From Myxococcota bacterium (GTDB lineage Bacteria; Myxococcota; XYA12-FULL-58-9; JALHOP01), in assembly GCA_022842935.1 (NCBI GenBank), contig JALHOP010000008.1:124001-188000 (forward strand): DNA of 64,000 nucleotides, given 5' to 3'. The position numbers were made by a program, and so were the translations under genes. Positions 45,131-54,133 of this stretch are shown here, in pieces. Position 1 is the first letter of the stretch. Every line of letters starts with the position of its first letter. Under the pieces are notes generated by a model that did no database searches, had not been told where the DNA came from, and saw nothing but the letters and a program-made list of their open reading frames with translations.

Positions 45131-45729
45131 GGTGGGCTCCAGAAGTTGCCAGCCTTTACGCCGGCCATGTCGTGCGCGATGTCGTGGCAACTCAGGCACG
45201 AGGTCTTGTTTTCGGTGAGCTCGGCTCGCACTGAATCGTGGGCGCCTTGCTCGAGATAGGCGCGTCCGTCTTCGTGGCAGTGCAGGCAGATGGAGTTCGG
45301 GTAGGCTTGCGCAAGCTCGATCGTCTCGGGAACGCCGCCGATGTAGTGATAGTAGACGTGACGCAGGCCGTTGAGCTTCGCCTGGATGGTCCCGAACATT
45401 GCGTAGTTGGTGTGGCAGGAGAAGCAAACCTGGTCACGACCGATCAAGCGCTTCTGGTAATGCATCGCCACAAGCGAGCGCGGGTTGTCGACGAAAAGGC
45501 TCTTCCCCCAAGGCTCCATCTCGTGACAGTCGAGGCAGAACTCGGCGTTGCTCGAGCGGACAGCGCCAGTCGTCACGCCCGTGCCCGCCACAGCGACCGG
45601 CAAGATGACGAGGCCGCCCAAGAGCACGAGGCGGCCAGCCGTGTGTTGAGCCAGTGCCTCGGCTCCGACGGCTAAAAAGACAACCAGGACTGCGGTCGCA
45701 GCGATGAGGACAACGATGACGGTCGGCAT
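45127..45729 (-). CDS. NapC/NirT-type tetraheme cytochrome, inner membrane
   Basis: 200 aa with four CxxCH (FCLDCHEME, VCFSCHTNY, ICLHCHEDG, SCLSCHDIA). The CxxCHEMEPW start and the HxxCLSCHD end are typical of the NapC/NrfH/CymA group, which oxidises menaquinol and hands electrons to periplasmic partners. It has two N-terminal membrane segments (VIVVLIAATAVLVVFLAV and LVLLGGLVILPVAVAGTGV) rather than the usual one. Lies 7 bp after the decaheme gene and overlaps the next. Likely the quinone entry point of the pathway. Confidence 0.92.
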   Translation of the reverse strand: MPTVIVVLIAATAVLVVFLAVGAEALAQHTAGRLVLLGGLVILPVAVAGTGVTTGAVRSSNAEFCLDCHEMEPWGKSLFVDNPRSLVAMHYQKRLIGRDQVCFSCHTNYAMFGTIQAKLNGLRHVYYHYIGGVPETIELAQAYPNSICLHCHEDGRAYLEQGAHDSVRAELTENKTSCLSCHDIAHDMAGVKAGNFWSPP

Positions 45730-45736
45730 CGGTTTC

Positions 45737-48166
45737 CTACAAGCCGCTGTGCGCGGTCACGGCATCGGCGGTTCGCCCAGCCCCGTGACAGACATTGCAA
45801 GTCTCGAGATTGCCTGTAGCGAGCTGGCTGCGCGGGGCGTTCACCAAAGCACCGTTGAGTCGCATGTGATTCACCGCCTGGACACCGTCGTGGCACGAAA
45901 CGCACGCCGCCGCCGCCGGGGTGGTCACGATATCGTCGCCGTTCGGCAACGAGCCACGCGCCGCGATGATGGCCGCGCGGCTATCGGGCGTGCCACTCGG
46001 CACCAGCTGAGTGCTCGCGAGCTCGCCAGGCGGAAGGTTGGTGTCGTACGAGCCGGGCATATGACAGGTCTCGCAGTTGTTGATGTCGCTCGGGTAGGTG
46101 ATCTCGCTGAAGTTGTAGCCAGTCACCGATGACCCACGCACCCGAACGAAGTCGAACACGTTATTGCGGACGCCAGCGGAGTGAATGGAGTGGATCATGT
46201 CCTTGAAGTTCTGCGGCGCTTCTGGCCAGGTCAGCGGGTTCGCGGGGTCGAGCGGGCCGCTCACCAGCGGATTGGTTGGGAGCACGCCGCTCGAGAGCGC
46301 GGCACCGATCTGTGTTTGTACCGGACCCGACACCGGAGTCGATGCCGTCCGACCGCTCGAGGTGAGATTCGGGTTGTGGCAGGTGACGCACACCTGGACC
46401 TCGTAGACCCGATTGCCGCCATGCGCTTCGAACCACTCGTGGCAGTTCGAACATTTGGCTGGGTCAGCGACGGTCCGCCGAGGCACGTCACCAGCGACCG
46501 TCTCGACGCGCGAGACCGTGTGCCTGTCGACGTTGCCCAAGAGAGGCACCCCCAGCTGGGTGAAGTAGCCCTGCAGCGATACAGTGCGCATCACAGAGCC
46601 CGGGGGAAACACGAAGTTGGTGGTCGCCGTATGAAAGCCCTCGCTGTCGGCCGCGCTCAGCGTGCCACCCGTCGGCCCCGCCACTGCGTTGCGTAGATTG
46701 GCGAGCGAAACCGTAGAGGGTTGCGACCCCGCCTGCCCCGAGCCCAAGTTGTTGTAGTCGATGGGGGCGTCAATGCCGTCTTGCGCGTTCGCCCAGGCGA
46801 GCAGGAAGCTCGGCCCGCCCGACAGGCCCAGCGTTGCCGGGTTAACGCTCAAATCAATCGCGGTCCCATTGCGCAAGATCTTGAACCGAATGACCGCCTC
46901 CCCGAGTGAGCCGACCGTCACGCTGTCGATCGCGTAGTCGATACGGTCGACGCCGGGCGGCAATGCCTCGTTGTTCTGGGTGGGATTCACCGTGCGGTGC
47001 ACGTCAACGATGCGACAGCTCTGGTTGTTCGCCGGGCCGCATGTACTGATGAGGCCCTGGACGTGGCACGTATTGCAGAGAGCGCTCGCTGGGTCGGCGG
47101 TATGGGCCGCATAGGTGGGCCCTTCGTGGCAGCCTCCGCACGAGATGACGTTGGGGGTAACCTGCCAGTTGTCGCCCTGCGGCGCCGCAGTGCTTGCCTC
47201 GTGGCACTTGTTGCAGTGCTTGAGATCTTGCGGGTACGTCGTCTCGCTGAAGTCCTCGCCGCCGAGCAGAAAGGGCGCAGCGCCGTTCGCGGCCCGAAAG
47301 CTCGCGCCGTGGATGGCGTGCGTCATGTACGACATGTCGGCCAAGGGCAGCGTCGCGCCCGGAATCGCCGTGTTGACGTTGTGACAGACAACGCAGTAGC
47401 CGGCCTCGTAACGACTGCCATGCGCGACGATGCGGCCGTGGCATTCATTGCAGCTCTTGCTCTCGATGATGTTGCGCGTCTCGGTCACGGTGCCGCCGGC
47501 GGGCACCACATCGAGAACTGCGTTGATGGCTGGCAACGTGTTGCCATTCACGGCACCGCTGATCTGCAGCACGACACGGTGTGTCCGCGTCGCCTCGAAT
47601 GGGATGAGCTCGCCGGTCACCGGATTGCGAGCGTCGGAGAGATCGGTGGCGAGCGTGTACGTATACGTGCCGTCGAGGTTGTCGGTGAGCGTCCCGGTGC
47701 GTTCGTTGGTGGCCTGCATGACCTGACCGGGGGGCGTACCCGCGGCGCGGTTCACCATGCTTTGCCAGCGGGTCGGATCGGCCGGCTCGGGTCCAGGAAC
47801 GAGCTTGGCGAGTGCAACCCGCACGTTGCCAGAAGAGCCGGCGCGCAGACCAATCGCCCCACGGCCGGCGCCGTCCGTAACTGCGAACGTGATGCTGGTC
47901 GGGGTGCCAAACGTCACTGCGCTGATCGCGGCGTTGAGCACTGAAACTCGCTCGGCCGCGAGGTTAACGGCGAGCGCCCCTGGGGGACCCGCGCTTCCAG
48001 GACCGCCTGGTTGCCCGGCGTCACCGGGCGCTCCTGAGCTACCGTCGTTACCCGCCTCACCGGGCGGGCCAGCAGGACCTTCAGGGCCGCGCTGCGGGTC
48101 ATCGTCGCAAGCACTCAGCGAAGAAAACGACAGAGCAAGAGCCGAACACAGAAGAAACCTGGCCAT
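45737..48166 (-). CDS. OmcA/MtrC-family decaheme c-type cytochrome lipoprotein with collagen-like spacer
   Basis: 809 aa. Lipobox SLSAC. Directly after it come about 13 Gly-X-Y triplets (GPEGPAGPPGEAGNDGSSG onward), a collagen-like stalk. The body has ten CxxCH: five in the first half (CNECH, CVVCH, CNKCH, CGGCH, CNTCH) and five in the second (CSNCH, CVTCH, CETCH, CVSCH, CNVCH), with beta-rich domains around each, the OmcA/MtrC pattern. Conserved IHG/IHS segments after heme 2 and 7 (MTHAIHGASF, MIHSIHSAGV) support this. ATG at 48166 starts the signal peptide. Probable terminal surface reductase; first gene of the operon. Confidence 0.93.
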   Translation of the reverse strand: MARFLLCSALALSFSSLSACDDDPQRGPEGPAGPPGEAGNDGSSGAPGDAGQPGGPGSAGPPGALAVNLAAERVSVLNAAISAVTFGTPTSITFAVTDGAGRGAIGLRAGSSGNVRVALAKLVPGPEPADPTRWQSMVNRAAGTPPGQVMQATNERTGTLTDNLDGTYTYTLATDLSDARNPVTGELIPFEATRTHRVVLQISGAVNGNTLPAINAVLDVVPAGGTVTETRNIIESKSCNECHGRIVAHGSRYEAGYCVVCHNVNTAIPGATLPLADMSYMTHAIHGASFRAANGAAPFLLGGEDFSETTYPQDLKHCNKCHEASTAAPQGDNWQVTPNVISCGGCHEGPTYAAHTADPASALCNTCHVQGLISTCGPANNQSCRIVDVHRTVNPTQNNEALPPGVDRIDYAIDSVTVGSLGEAVIRFKILRNGTAIDLSVNPATLGLSGGPSFLLAWANAQDGIDAPIDYNNLGSGQAGSQPSTVSLANLRNAVAGPTGGTLSAADSEGFHTATTNFVFPPGSVMRTVSLQGYFTQLGVPLLGNVDRHTVSRVETVAGDVPRRTVADPAKCSNCHEWFEAHGGNRVYEVQVCVTCHNPNLTSSGRTASTPVSGPVQTQIGAALSSGVLPTNPLVSGPLDPANPLTWPEAPQNFKDMIHSIHSAGVRNNVFDFVRVRGSSVTGYNFSEITYPSDINNCETCHMPGSYDTNLPPGELASTQLVPSGTPDSRAAIIAARGSLPNGDDIVTTPAAAACVSCHDGVQAVNHMRLNGALVNAPRSQLATGNLETCNVCHGAGRTADAVTAHSGL

Positions 48167-48295
48167 GGACGGACCCTGGGCTTGAAAGTCCCGAAACGAG
48201 CACTCCATCTACGAAAACCAAGTTCGTTGTCGAGCGAAACTATTGCGCGCAAGGCTTGCGCAGAAGCCCGCGACGCTGATGACAGGACGCCCGCT

Positions 48296-50227
48296 TTAGC
48301 GTTGCACGTGCAAAATGTGCGCGGGAACCCGAGCGCCCGGATCGAGCCTTACGTAGTTGTGCTCACCCCAGTTGAAACGCTCGCCCGTGACCAAATCGAC
48401 GACGTCGTAGCGCCCATTCGACGGTAGGCCGAGCAGCCGCATATCGATGGACGCCGTACCGATCTGCGCGTTGTGGGGGTCGAGATTCACGACGCAGATG
48501 ATGATGTCGGTTCCAGCCCGCTTCACGTAAGCAAGAAGCTGTTCGTTGTCGGTGCGCGCAAAGTCGAGGTTCGCGAGGGTTCGCAGTGCTTCGTGTTCGC
48601 TGCGAAGACGATTCACGCGGCGGATCAAGTCCTTGATGTTTCCTGCCTGGTTCCAGTCCCGCACCTTGATCTCGTACTTCTCGCTGTCGAGGTACTCTTC
48701 GCGGCCAGGGAGGGCTGCGTTCTCGCAGAGCTCGTAACCGCTATAGATGCCATACGTCGGCGATAGCGTCGCCGCTAAAACGAACCGCATCTGAAACGCC
48801 GCACGCCCTCCGTGCTGCAGTATCGGAGGCAAAATGTCCGGCGTGTTGGCGAAGAAGTTAGGACGAAAGTAGTGCCGCATCTCCGTGCGCGTCAGCTCAG
48901 TGAGGTATTCGACCAGCTCGTCGCGCGTGTTGCGCCACGTGAAGTAGGTGTACGACTGGGAGAAGCCGATCTTGGCGAGGTGTTGCATGACCTTCGGCCG
49001 CGTGAACGCTTCGGCCAAAAAAACGACCCCGGGATCCCGAGCGTGCACGTGCGCGATGAGCCACTTCCAGAAGGGGAACGCCTTGGTGTGGGGATTGTCG
49101 ACGCGGAAAATGCGCACGCCGTGATCGACCCAGTGCTCGACGACGCTGAGCAACGCTTGCCAGAGCTCTTCCACGTTGGGCGCGTCGAAGTTCAAATGGT
49201 GGACGTCTTCGTACGTCTTGGGGGGGTTCTCGGCGTATTTGATGCTGCCGTCGGGGCGCTGGATGAACCACTCGGGGTGCTGCGCGATCCAGGGATGGTC
49301 GGGTGAGCACTGAATCGCGAAGTCGAGCGCCACCTCCAAGTCGTGCGCGTGCGCGGCCGCTACGAAGCGGTCGAAGTCGGTGATCGTACCCAGATCTGGA
49401 TGAACCGCATCGTGTCCGCCCTCACGGGCACCGATGGCCCACGGACTGCCGACGTCGTCGGGCTCGCACTTGAGAACGTTGTTCTTGCCCTTGCGGTTGG
49501 TGACGCCAATGGGATGGATGGGTGGCAGGTAGACGACGTCGAAGCCCATGTCGCGAATATCCGCGAGCCGCCCTTCTGCTTCGCGCAGGGTCGCGTGTTT
49601 TCCGGGTACTCGCCCCGCCGACCGTGGGAAAAGCTCGTACCAGGCACCCACCAGCGCACGCTCGCGATCGACGACCAAGTCGAGGGCCGGGCTATGTGCG
49701 ACGCGGTCGGGTTTCGGCGCGTAGCGAAGCATCAGCTCGCCGAGTTTGTCGGCGCGTGCGAGGTGCAAAGCTTGCTCGCCCGCTGCGGCGGACTCCTCGA
49801 GCTGCTCCGCGAACGAGGTGAGCGCGGTCTTGTCACTCGAACGCGCTTTACCGCGCGCTTCGCGCACCAAGGCGACACCTTCGAGGACACAGCTACGAAC
49901 ATCGAGCCTCGCCGCTACCTTCTTCTCGAGCTCGTCGAGCCACGATGCGAAGTGATCGGTCCAGGCCTCGACGGTGTATTGGTAGCGCGTGTTCTCGCGC
50001 GGCACGAACTCGCCCCGGAAGCGGTCGTTTCCGAGTGCGTCCATCGGCGCGGTCTGAAAGCTGCGGTCGCGCTCGCGCTTCCACTTGAGCACCACGCGGA
50101 TCCTGTCATGACCGTCCCGAAAGGCATCCGCTTCGACCACGACCTGGCGCCCTACCACGGTCTTCACGGGATAGCGGCCGCCGTCGACCGCCGGCGTTAG
50201 CCCTTCGATAGTGATGTGCTCCGCCAC
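48296..50227 (-). CDS. glgE: Alpha-1,4-glucan:maltose-1-phosphate maltosyltransferase
   Basis: 643 aa GH13 enzyme that extends alpha-glucan from maltose-1-phosphate. Features: an N-terminal beta domain, YLPPIHPIGVTNRKGKNN, VALDFAIQCSPDHPW, catalytic Asp in IFRVDNPHTKAFPFW and acid Glu in VVFLAEAFTRP. The NPHTK sequence after the nucleophile and YEDVHHLNFD are GlgE-specific and distinguish it from trehalose synthases. No treS, pep2 or glgB is nearby. Ends with a C-terminal beta domain. Confidence 0.95.
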   Translation of the reverse strand: MAEHITIEGLTPAVDGGRYPVKTVVGRQVVVEADAFRDGHDRIRVVLKWKRERDRSFQTAPMDALGNDRFRGEFVPRENTRYQYTVEAWTDHFASWLDELEKKVAARLDVRSCVLEGVALVREARGKARSSDKTALTSFAEQLEESAAAGEQALHLARADKLGELMLRYAPKPDRVAHSPALDLVVDRERALVGAWYELFPRSAGRVPGKHATLREAEGRLADIRDMGFDVVYLPPIHPIGVTNRKGKNNVLKCEPDDVGSPWAIGAREGGHDAVHPDLGTITDFDRFVAAAHAHDLEVALDFAIQCSPDHPWIAQHPEWFIQRPDGSIKYAENPPKTYEDVHHLNFDAPNVEELWQALLSVVEHWVDHGVRIFRVDNPHTKAFPFWKWLIAHVHARDPGVVFLAEAFTRPKVMQHLAKIGFSQSYTYFTWRNTRDELVEYLTELTRTEMRHYFRPNFFANTPDILPPILQHGGRAAFQMRFVLAATLSPTYGIYSGYELCENAALPGREEYLDSEKYEIKVRDWNQAGNIKDLIRRVNRLRSEHEALRTLANLDFARTDNEQLLAYVKRAGTDIIICVVNLDPHNAQIGTASIDMRLLGLPSNGRYDVVDLVTGERFNWGEHNYVRLDPGARVPAHILHVQR

Positions 50228-50260
50228 GGCGCAAAGAATAATCTCGCCAAGCGCTCGAGG

Positions 50261-51271
50261 CTACTTTGGAGCGTCGCCCTTGAGCTGTGATGCGGCTGCT
50301 TCAGGTGAAACCGGGTTGATGTGCGCCCCGCTCCCCCACTCGAGACCCGCGAGCTCGGCCAGGCGAGGCGCTATCTCGAAGTGCCAATGAAACGGCGCCT
50401 TGGGGTCGTCCGGACCGGGCCGCGAGGAATGCAGGATGGCATTGAACGGCACGTTGCCGAGCTGGTTGGTCAACCGTTCGAAGATGTCGCGTAAGTGGGT
50501 GGCGAAGCGCCGCCGGTCACCCGCAGGCACGCTCAAGAAGGTCGACCGATGTGCGCGCGGCACGATCCACAACTCGTAAGGCAGTCGCGACGCGAACGGG
50601 GCAATGGTCACGTACGTCTTGTCCTGCGCCACGATGCGAACGTCCTGCGTCACCTCGCTCTGCAAGATGTCGCAGACCATGCAGGTCTGCTTCGCCTTGT
50701 AGTGCGCTCGAAGAGAGGTGAGCATGCGGTCACTCACTGGTGCGCTCACCGGTGCCGAGACGATTTGCATGTGCGGGTGCTCGCGCGAGGCGCCCGCCGC
50801 TGGGCCGTGGTTCATGAAAAGAGCCACGTGCTGGGTGTTTGGATCGCGCCACAGCTCGTGCATGCGGTGCTGACACACCGCAAGCACGGTGTTCCAGTGG
50901 TCGACCGAGAGCTGAGCGCAGGAGCGGTCATGCTCGGGACTCAGGATGACGAGCTCGTGCACCCCCATCGCCGGGACGCGCTCGAACAACCCGCCGGTCT
51001 CGATGGGGCGCTCGGGGAGGTCGTTCTGTACCGCCGGGTACTTGTTGGGAATGACGCGCACGGACCATCCGGGCTGGTTCGCCGGGTCGTCACTAGGCCT
51101 CACCGCCATGACCTCTTCGGGCGTCAGGCGCTCGTTGCCTGGGCAAAACGGGCACACCTTGCCGCGCTCGGTCGCGTGGGCGGACCGCGTAAAGTCGCTC
51201 GGACGCTTACCGCGCGCGTGGGCAATGATGGTCCAGTGCCCTCGCAGGGGGTCGCGGCGGATCTCGGACAT
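50261..51271 (-). CDS. galT: Galactose-1-phosphate uridylyltransferase
   Basis: 336 aa; exchanges UMP between UDP-glucose and galactose-1-P. HIT-superfamily: Zn site region CPFCPGNE at the N-terminus and active-site ASREHPHMQIVSAPV, where the usual HPHGQ reads HPHMQ. The second motif, FHWHFEIAPRL, is intact. No other Leloir genes are adjacent; it lies between glgE and the nuo cluster, 33 bp upstream of glgE, so the two may be co-transcribed. Confidence 0.92.
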   Translation of the reverse strand: MSEIRRDPLRGHWTIIAHARGKRPSDFTRSAHATERGKVCPFCPGNERLTPEEVMAVRPSDDPANQPGWSVRVIPNKYPAVQNDLPERPIETGGLFERVPAMGVHELVILSPEHDRSCAQLSVDHWNTVLAVCQHRMHELWRDPNTQHVALFMNHGPAAGASREHPHMQIVSAPVSAPVSDRMLTSLRAHYKAKQTCMVCDILQSEVTQDVRIVAQDKTYVTIAPFASRLPYELWIVPRAHRSTFLSVPAGDRRRFATHLRDIFERLTNQLGNVPFNAILHSSRPGPDDPKAPFHWHFEIAPRLAELAGLEWGSGAHINPVSPEAAASQLKGDAPK

Positions 51272-51334
51272 AGTCGAGCATCACAGGTATGCGAGATTCA
51301 ACGCGCACACAATTCGTGCGATTGAGCGGTTTGG

Positions 51335-51652
51335 CTACGTTTCGTCGCGCAAGGCGTCGAGCTCGTCGACTTCGATGGTCTGACGCGTTCGGAAGACGCC
51401 GATGATGATGGCAAGGCCAACAGCGGCTTCGGCGGCGGCGATCGCCATGACGAAGAACGCGATGACGTGGCCGGCCGGGTCACCGTACTGTTTGGCGTAC
51501 GCAATGAACACTAGGTTCGCGGCGTTGAGCATGAGCTCGATGCTCATGAGAAGCGTGAGTGCGTTGCGGCGGATGATGGCGCCGGCCGTGCCGATGCCGA
51601 ACAGCAGCGCGCCGAGCATCACGAAGTGCGCGGGCAATAGCTGAAAGCTCAT
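51335..51652 (-). CDS. nuoK: NADH-quinone oxidoreductase subunit K
   Basis: 105 aa membrane subunit with three helices (FVMLGALLFGIGTAGAIIRRN, LLMSIELMLNAANLVFIAYA, IAFFVMAIAAAEAAVGLAIIIGVF). The conserved Glu in SIELMLNAANL and in AAAEAAVGLAI are part of the proton path. ATG overlaps the nuoJ stop by 4 bp. Last gene of the truncated nuo cluster. Confidence 0.95.
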   Translation of the reverse strand: MSFQLLPAHFVMLGALLFGIGTAGAIIRRNALTLLMSIELMLNAANLVFIAYAKQYGDPAGHVIAFFVMAIAAAEAAVGLAIIIGVFRTRQTIEVDELDALRDET

Positions 51653-52143
51653 TGCAGCCTCTTCAAGCCCAAGACCACCGGACCGACGATAGCGACCAGC
51701 AGGAGGACGCCAATAGCCTCGAAGGCAAACAGGTACTGCGACAGCATCAGCTCGCCGACGACCTTTACAGTCGCGACCACGGGCTTACCGACTCCCGATG
51801 GTACGCCAAAGCGGAATGCACCTTCGGCGATGCGTGCCGAGAAGTACAGAGCCGCCAAGCCACCCAAGACCTTCGAGATCGAGAAGTAGATGGGTCGCTG
51901 GGTCCCCGGCTGCAGGTTCAAGAGCATGATGACGAACACGAACAGAACCAGGATGGCGCCCGCGTAGACCAGAACCTGCATGGCGGCCACGAACGATGCG
52001 TCGAGCAAAACGAAGAGTACCGACAAGAACACCAGCGCGACGATCAGCGAAAGAGCGCCCTTAAGGGGCGTCCGCGCCATGATTGTGCCTCCGGCTGTCA
52101 CCAAGAGTCCTGCCGCGGCGATGACGAAAACGGCGATGTCCAT
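51649..52143 (-). CDS. nuoJ: NADH-quinone oxidoreductase subunit J
   Basis: 164 aa with five helices. The conserved VLVYAGAILVLFVFVIMLLNL and the N-terminal leader DIAVFVIAAAGLLVTAGGTIMARTPLKGALSL are diagnostic. ATG at 52143 shares one base with the nuoF stop (TAATG); upstream in-frame residues are unrelated. It follows nuoF directly, without nuoG, H and I in between. Confidence 0.95.
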   Translation of the reverse strand: MDIAVFVIAAAGLLVTAGGTIMARTPLKGALSLIVALVFLSVLFVLLDASFVAAMQVLVYAGAILVLFVFVIMLLNLQPGTQRPIYFSISKVLGGLAALYFSARIAEGAFRFGVPSGVGKPVVATVKVVGELMLSQYLFAFEAIGVLLLVAIVGPVVLGLKRLQ

Positions 52144-53546
52144 TACGAGGCCCGCTCCGCGGTAGCGTCTTCCCAGAAGTTGTACGGCGTCGGCTCGACC
52201 GCGTAGTCGCCGAAGCTGCACTTTTTGTTGCGCACGTGATCCATGAACTCATCGCGGTACTTGTCGAAGAAGCTCTTGACCGGCATCGCAATGGAGTCGG
52301 CCAGCACGCAGATGGTCATGCCCATCATGTAGTCGGTCGCGGACATGAGCTTGGCGATGTCGGCATCGGTGCCTTCACCATGTTCGAGCTTGTAGAGAAT
52401 CTTGGCGACCCAGCCCGTACCCTCGCGGCAAGGCGTACACTGGCCACACGATTCGTGGGCGTAGAAGTTCGCGAGCGTCAGGAGCGAGCGCACCATGCAG
52501 GTGTTCTCGTCGAAGACCATCATGCCGGCGCTGCCGAACATCGAGCCCGCTTTTTTCACGTTGTCGAAGTCGAGCGGGGTGTCGGTCTCGAGGGGCCAGG
52601 CGTGCTCGGGCGCACCCTCGGGTGCAAGCGCCTTGCAGGGTTGCGGCTTCAAAACAGGCGTCGAGCTGCCGCCTGGCTGGATTCCCTTGAGCTTGCGACC
52701 CTTCCAGACGCCACCGCAGAGCTCGAGAAACTTGTTGGCTGGATAGCCGTTCGGAATCTCGTAGATGCCCGGGCGCTCGACGTGCCCACTGACGCACATC
52801 AGCTTGGGTCCGCCATTACCGGGCGACCCCTGCTTCAAGAACCAATCGACACCACGTGAGAAGATGAGCGGCACGCACGCAATGGTCTCGACGTTGTTGA
52901 CCGACGTTGGCCCCGCGAAAGCACCCTTCACCGCGGGAAACGGCGGTTTCAATCGCGGACGGCCAATCTTGCCCTCGAGCGATTCGAGCAGTGCTGTCTC
53001 TTCGCCGCAGATGTAAGCGCCGGCGCCACGGTGCACGACGCAGTCGATGCGGTAACCCGAGCCCATCGACGAGTCGCCGAAAATGCCCTTCTCGTAGGCT
53101 TCCTTCACCGCGTGTTGGATGCGCCGATACGGCAGACCGAACTCGCCTCGGATGTAGATGTAGATTTTGTTTGCGCCGATGGCTTTGGCGCCGATGGCGC
53201 AGCCCTCGAGCAATAGGTGCGGATCGCGCGAGAGAATGTAGCGATCTTTGTAGGTGCCCGGCTCCGACTCGTCGGCGTTGATGACGAGGTACTTCGGAAC
53301 CTTCGACTCCTTGGGCACGAAGCCCCACTTCATGCCCGTCGGAAAGCCCGCACCGCCACGGCCGCGCAGGTTCGACTTCTTCACCTGATCGATGATCTCG
53401 TCGGGCTGCATGCCAAGGCATTTGCGCAAGGCTTCATATCCGCCATCGCGGACGTAGCCGGCATAGGTCCAACCATCGGACACGAACCAGCGCTTCGATA
53501 GAGTTTGCTCGAAGCCCTTCGGAGCCCAATCCGCAGCGTTCGTCAT
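52143..53546 (-). CDS. nuoF: NADH-quinone oxidoreductase subunit F (NADH-binding)
   Basis: 467 aa. NADH/FMN site: RGRGGAGFPTGMKW and NADESEPGTYKDR, plus YICGEETALLESLEG. The 4Fe-4S ligands are in ESCGQCTPCREGTGW and a later Cys in GMTICVLADS. It oxidises NADH and passes electrons through FMN. GTG/ATG overlap with nuoE stop shows coupling. Slightly longer than the usual ~430 aa because of N- and C-terminal extensions. Confidence 0.97.
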   Translation of the reverse strand: MTNAADWAPKGFEQTLSKRWFVSDGWTYAGYVRDGGYEALRKCLGMQPDEIIDQVKKSNLRGRGGAGFPTGMKWGFVPKESKVPKYLVINADESEPGTYKDRYILSRDPHLLLEGCAIGAKAIGANKIYIYIRGEFGLPYRRIQHAVKEAYEKGIFGDSSMGSGYRIDCVVHRGAGAYICGEETALLESLEGKIGRPRLKPPFPAVKGAFAGPTSVNNVETIACVPLIFSRGVDWFLKQGSPGNGGPKLMCVSGHVERPGIYEIPNGYPANKFLELCGGVWKGRKLKGIQPGGSSTPVLKPQPCKALAPEGAPEHAWPLETDTPLDFDNVKKAGSMFGSAGMMVFDENTCMVRSLLTLANFYAHESCGQCTPCREGTGWVAKILYKLEHGEGTDADIAKLMSATDYMMGMTICVLADSIAMPVKSFFDKYRDEFMDHVRNKKCSFGDYAVEPTPYNFWEDATAERAS

Positions 53547-54043
53547 GACAGCCCTCTCAGGAACTTCTCCAGCTTCTCTTCCGTGAGATTTTCGACGAAG
53601 GTCTCGTTGCCGGGGCTGCCGCCGTCACCGGGCATGCCGTGCCACAACATCGGTGCGGTTCCGCAGGCGGCCAGGCACTCTTCGTGCTCGAGAGTGACAC
53701 GCCCATCGGCGGTGGTCTCGCCGCATTTGATGCCAAGAACCTTCTCGGCGTGCGCGATCACCTTGTCGGCACCGCGCAGCTGGCATGCGAGGTTGCGACA
53801 GATTTTGACGACGTGACGGCCAACTTTGTGGTCGTGAAACATCGTGTAGAACGTCACGACTTCGTGAACGCGCGCAGGTGGCACGTCGAGCACTTCCGCC
53901 ACGTCGTGTTCGGCATCTTCCGACAGAAAGCCGAGCTGCTTTTGCGCGAGGTGGAGAGCAGGCAATGTGCAGGCGAGCGTCGTCGGGTAGCGCTTCTTGA
54001 GCGACTCGATAGCGTCGACGGTGTCTTTGGAGAGGACGCGCAT
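53543..54043 (-). CDS. nuoE: NADH-quinone oxidoreductase subunit E
   Basis: 166 aa thioredoxin-like subunit with a [2Fe-2S] cluster. Ligand pattern ICRNLACQLRG and ECLAACGTAPML gives C-x4-C and C-x3-C. The helical N-terminal VHEVVTFYTMFH is typical. First gene of the cluster nuoE-F-J-K. Confidence 0.96.
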   Translation of the reverse strand: MRVLSKDTVDAIESLKKRYPTTLACTLPALHLAQKQLGFLSEDAEHDVAEVLDVPPARVHEVVTFYTMFHDHKVGRHVVKICRNLACQLRGADKVIAHAEKVLGIKCGETTADGRVTLEHEECLAACGTAPMLWHGMPGDGGSPGNETFVENLTEEKLEKFLRGLS

Positions 54044-54133
54044 CGGAACTCCCTTGCGAGCGCGAGGGTTTATTACGAGTGCGGGGCCCGAGTGTCAACG
54101 ACGCCGAATGGGAACCTGCCGACTTCCAGCGAA

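Noticed and set aside
45737-48166. Phage tail fibre origin of the Gly-X-Y segment
   Set aside because: The repeats directly follow a lipobox in a decaheme protein and there are no phage genes in the window.
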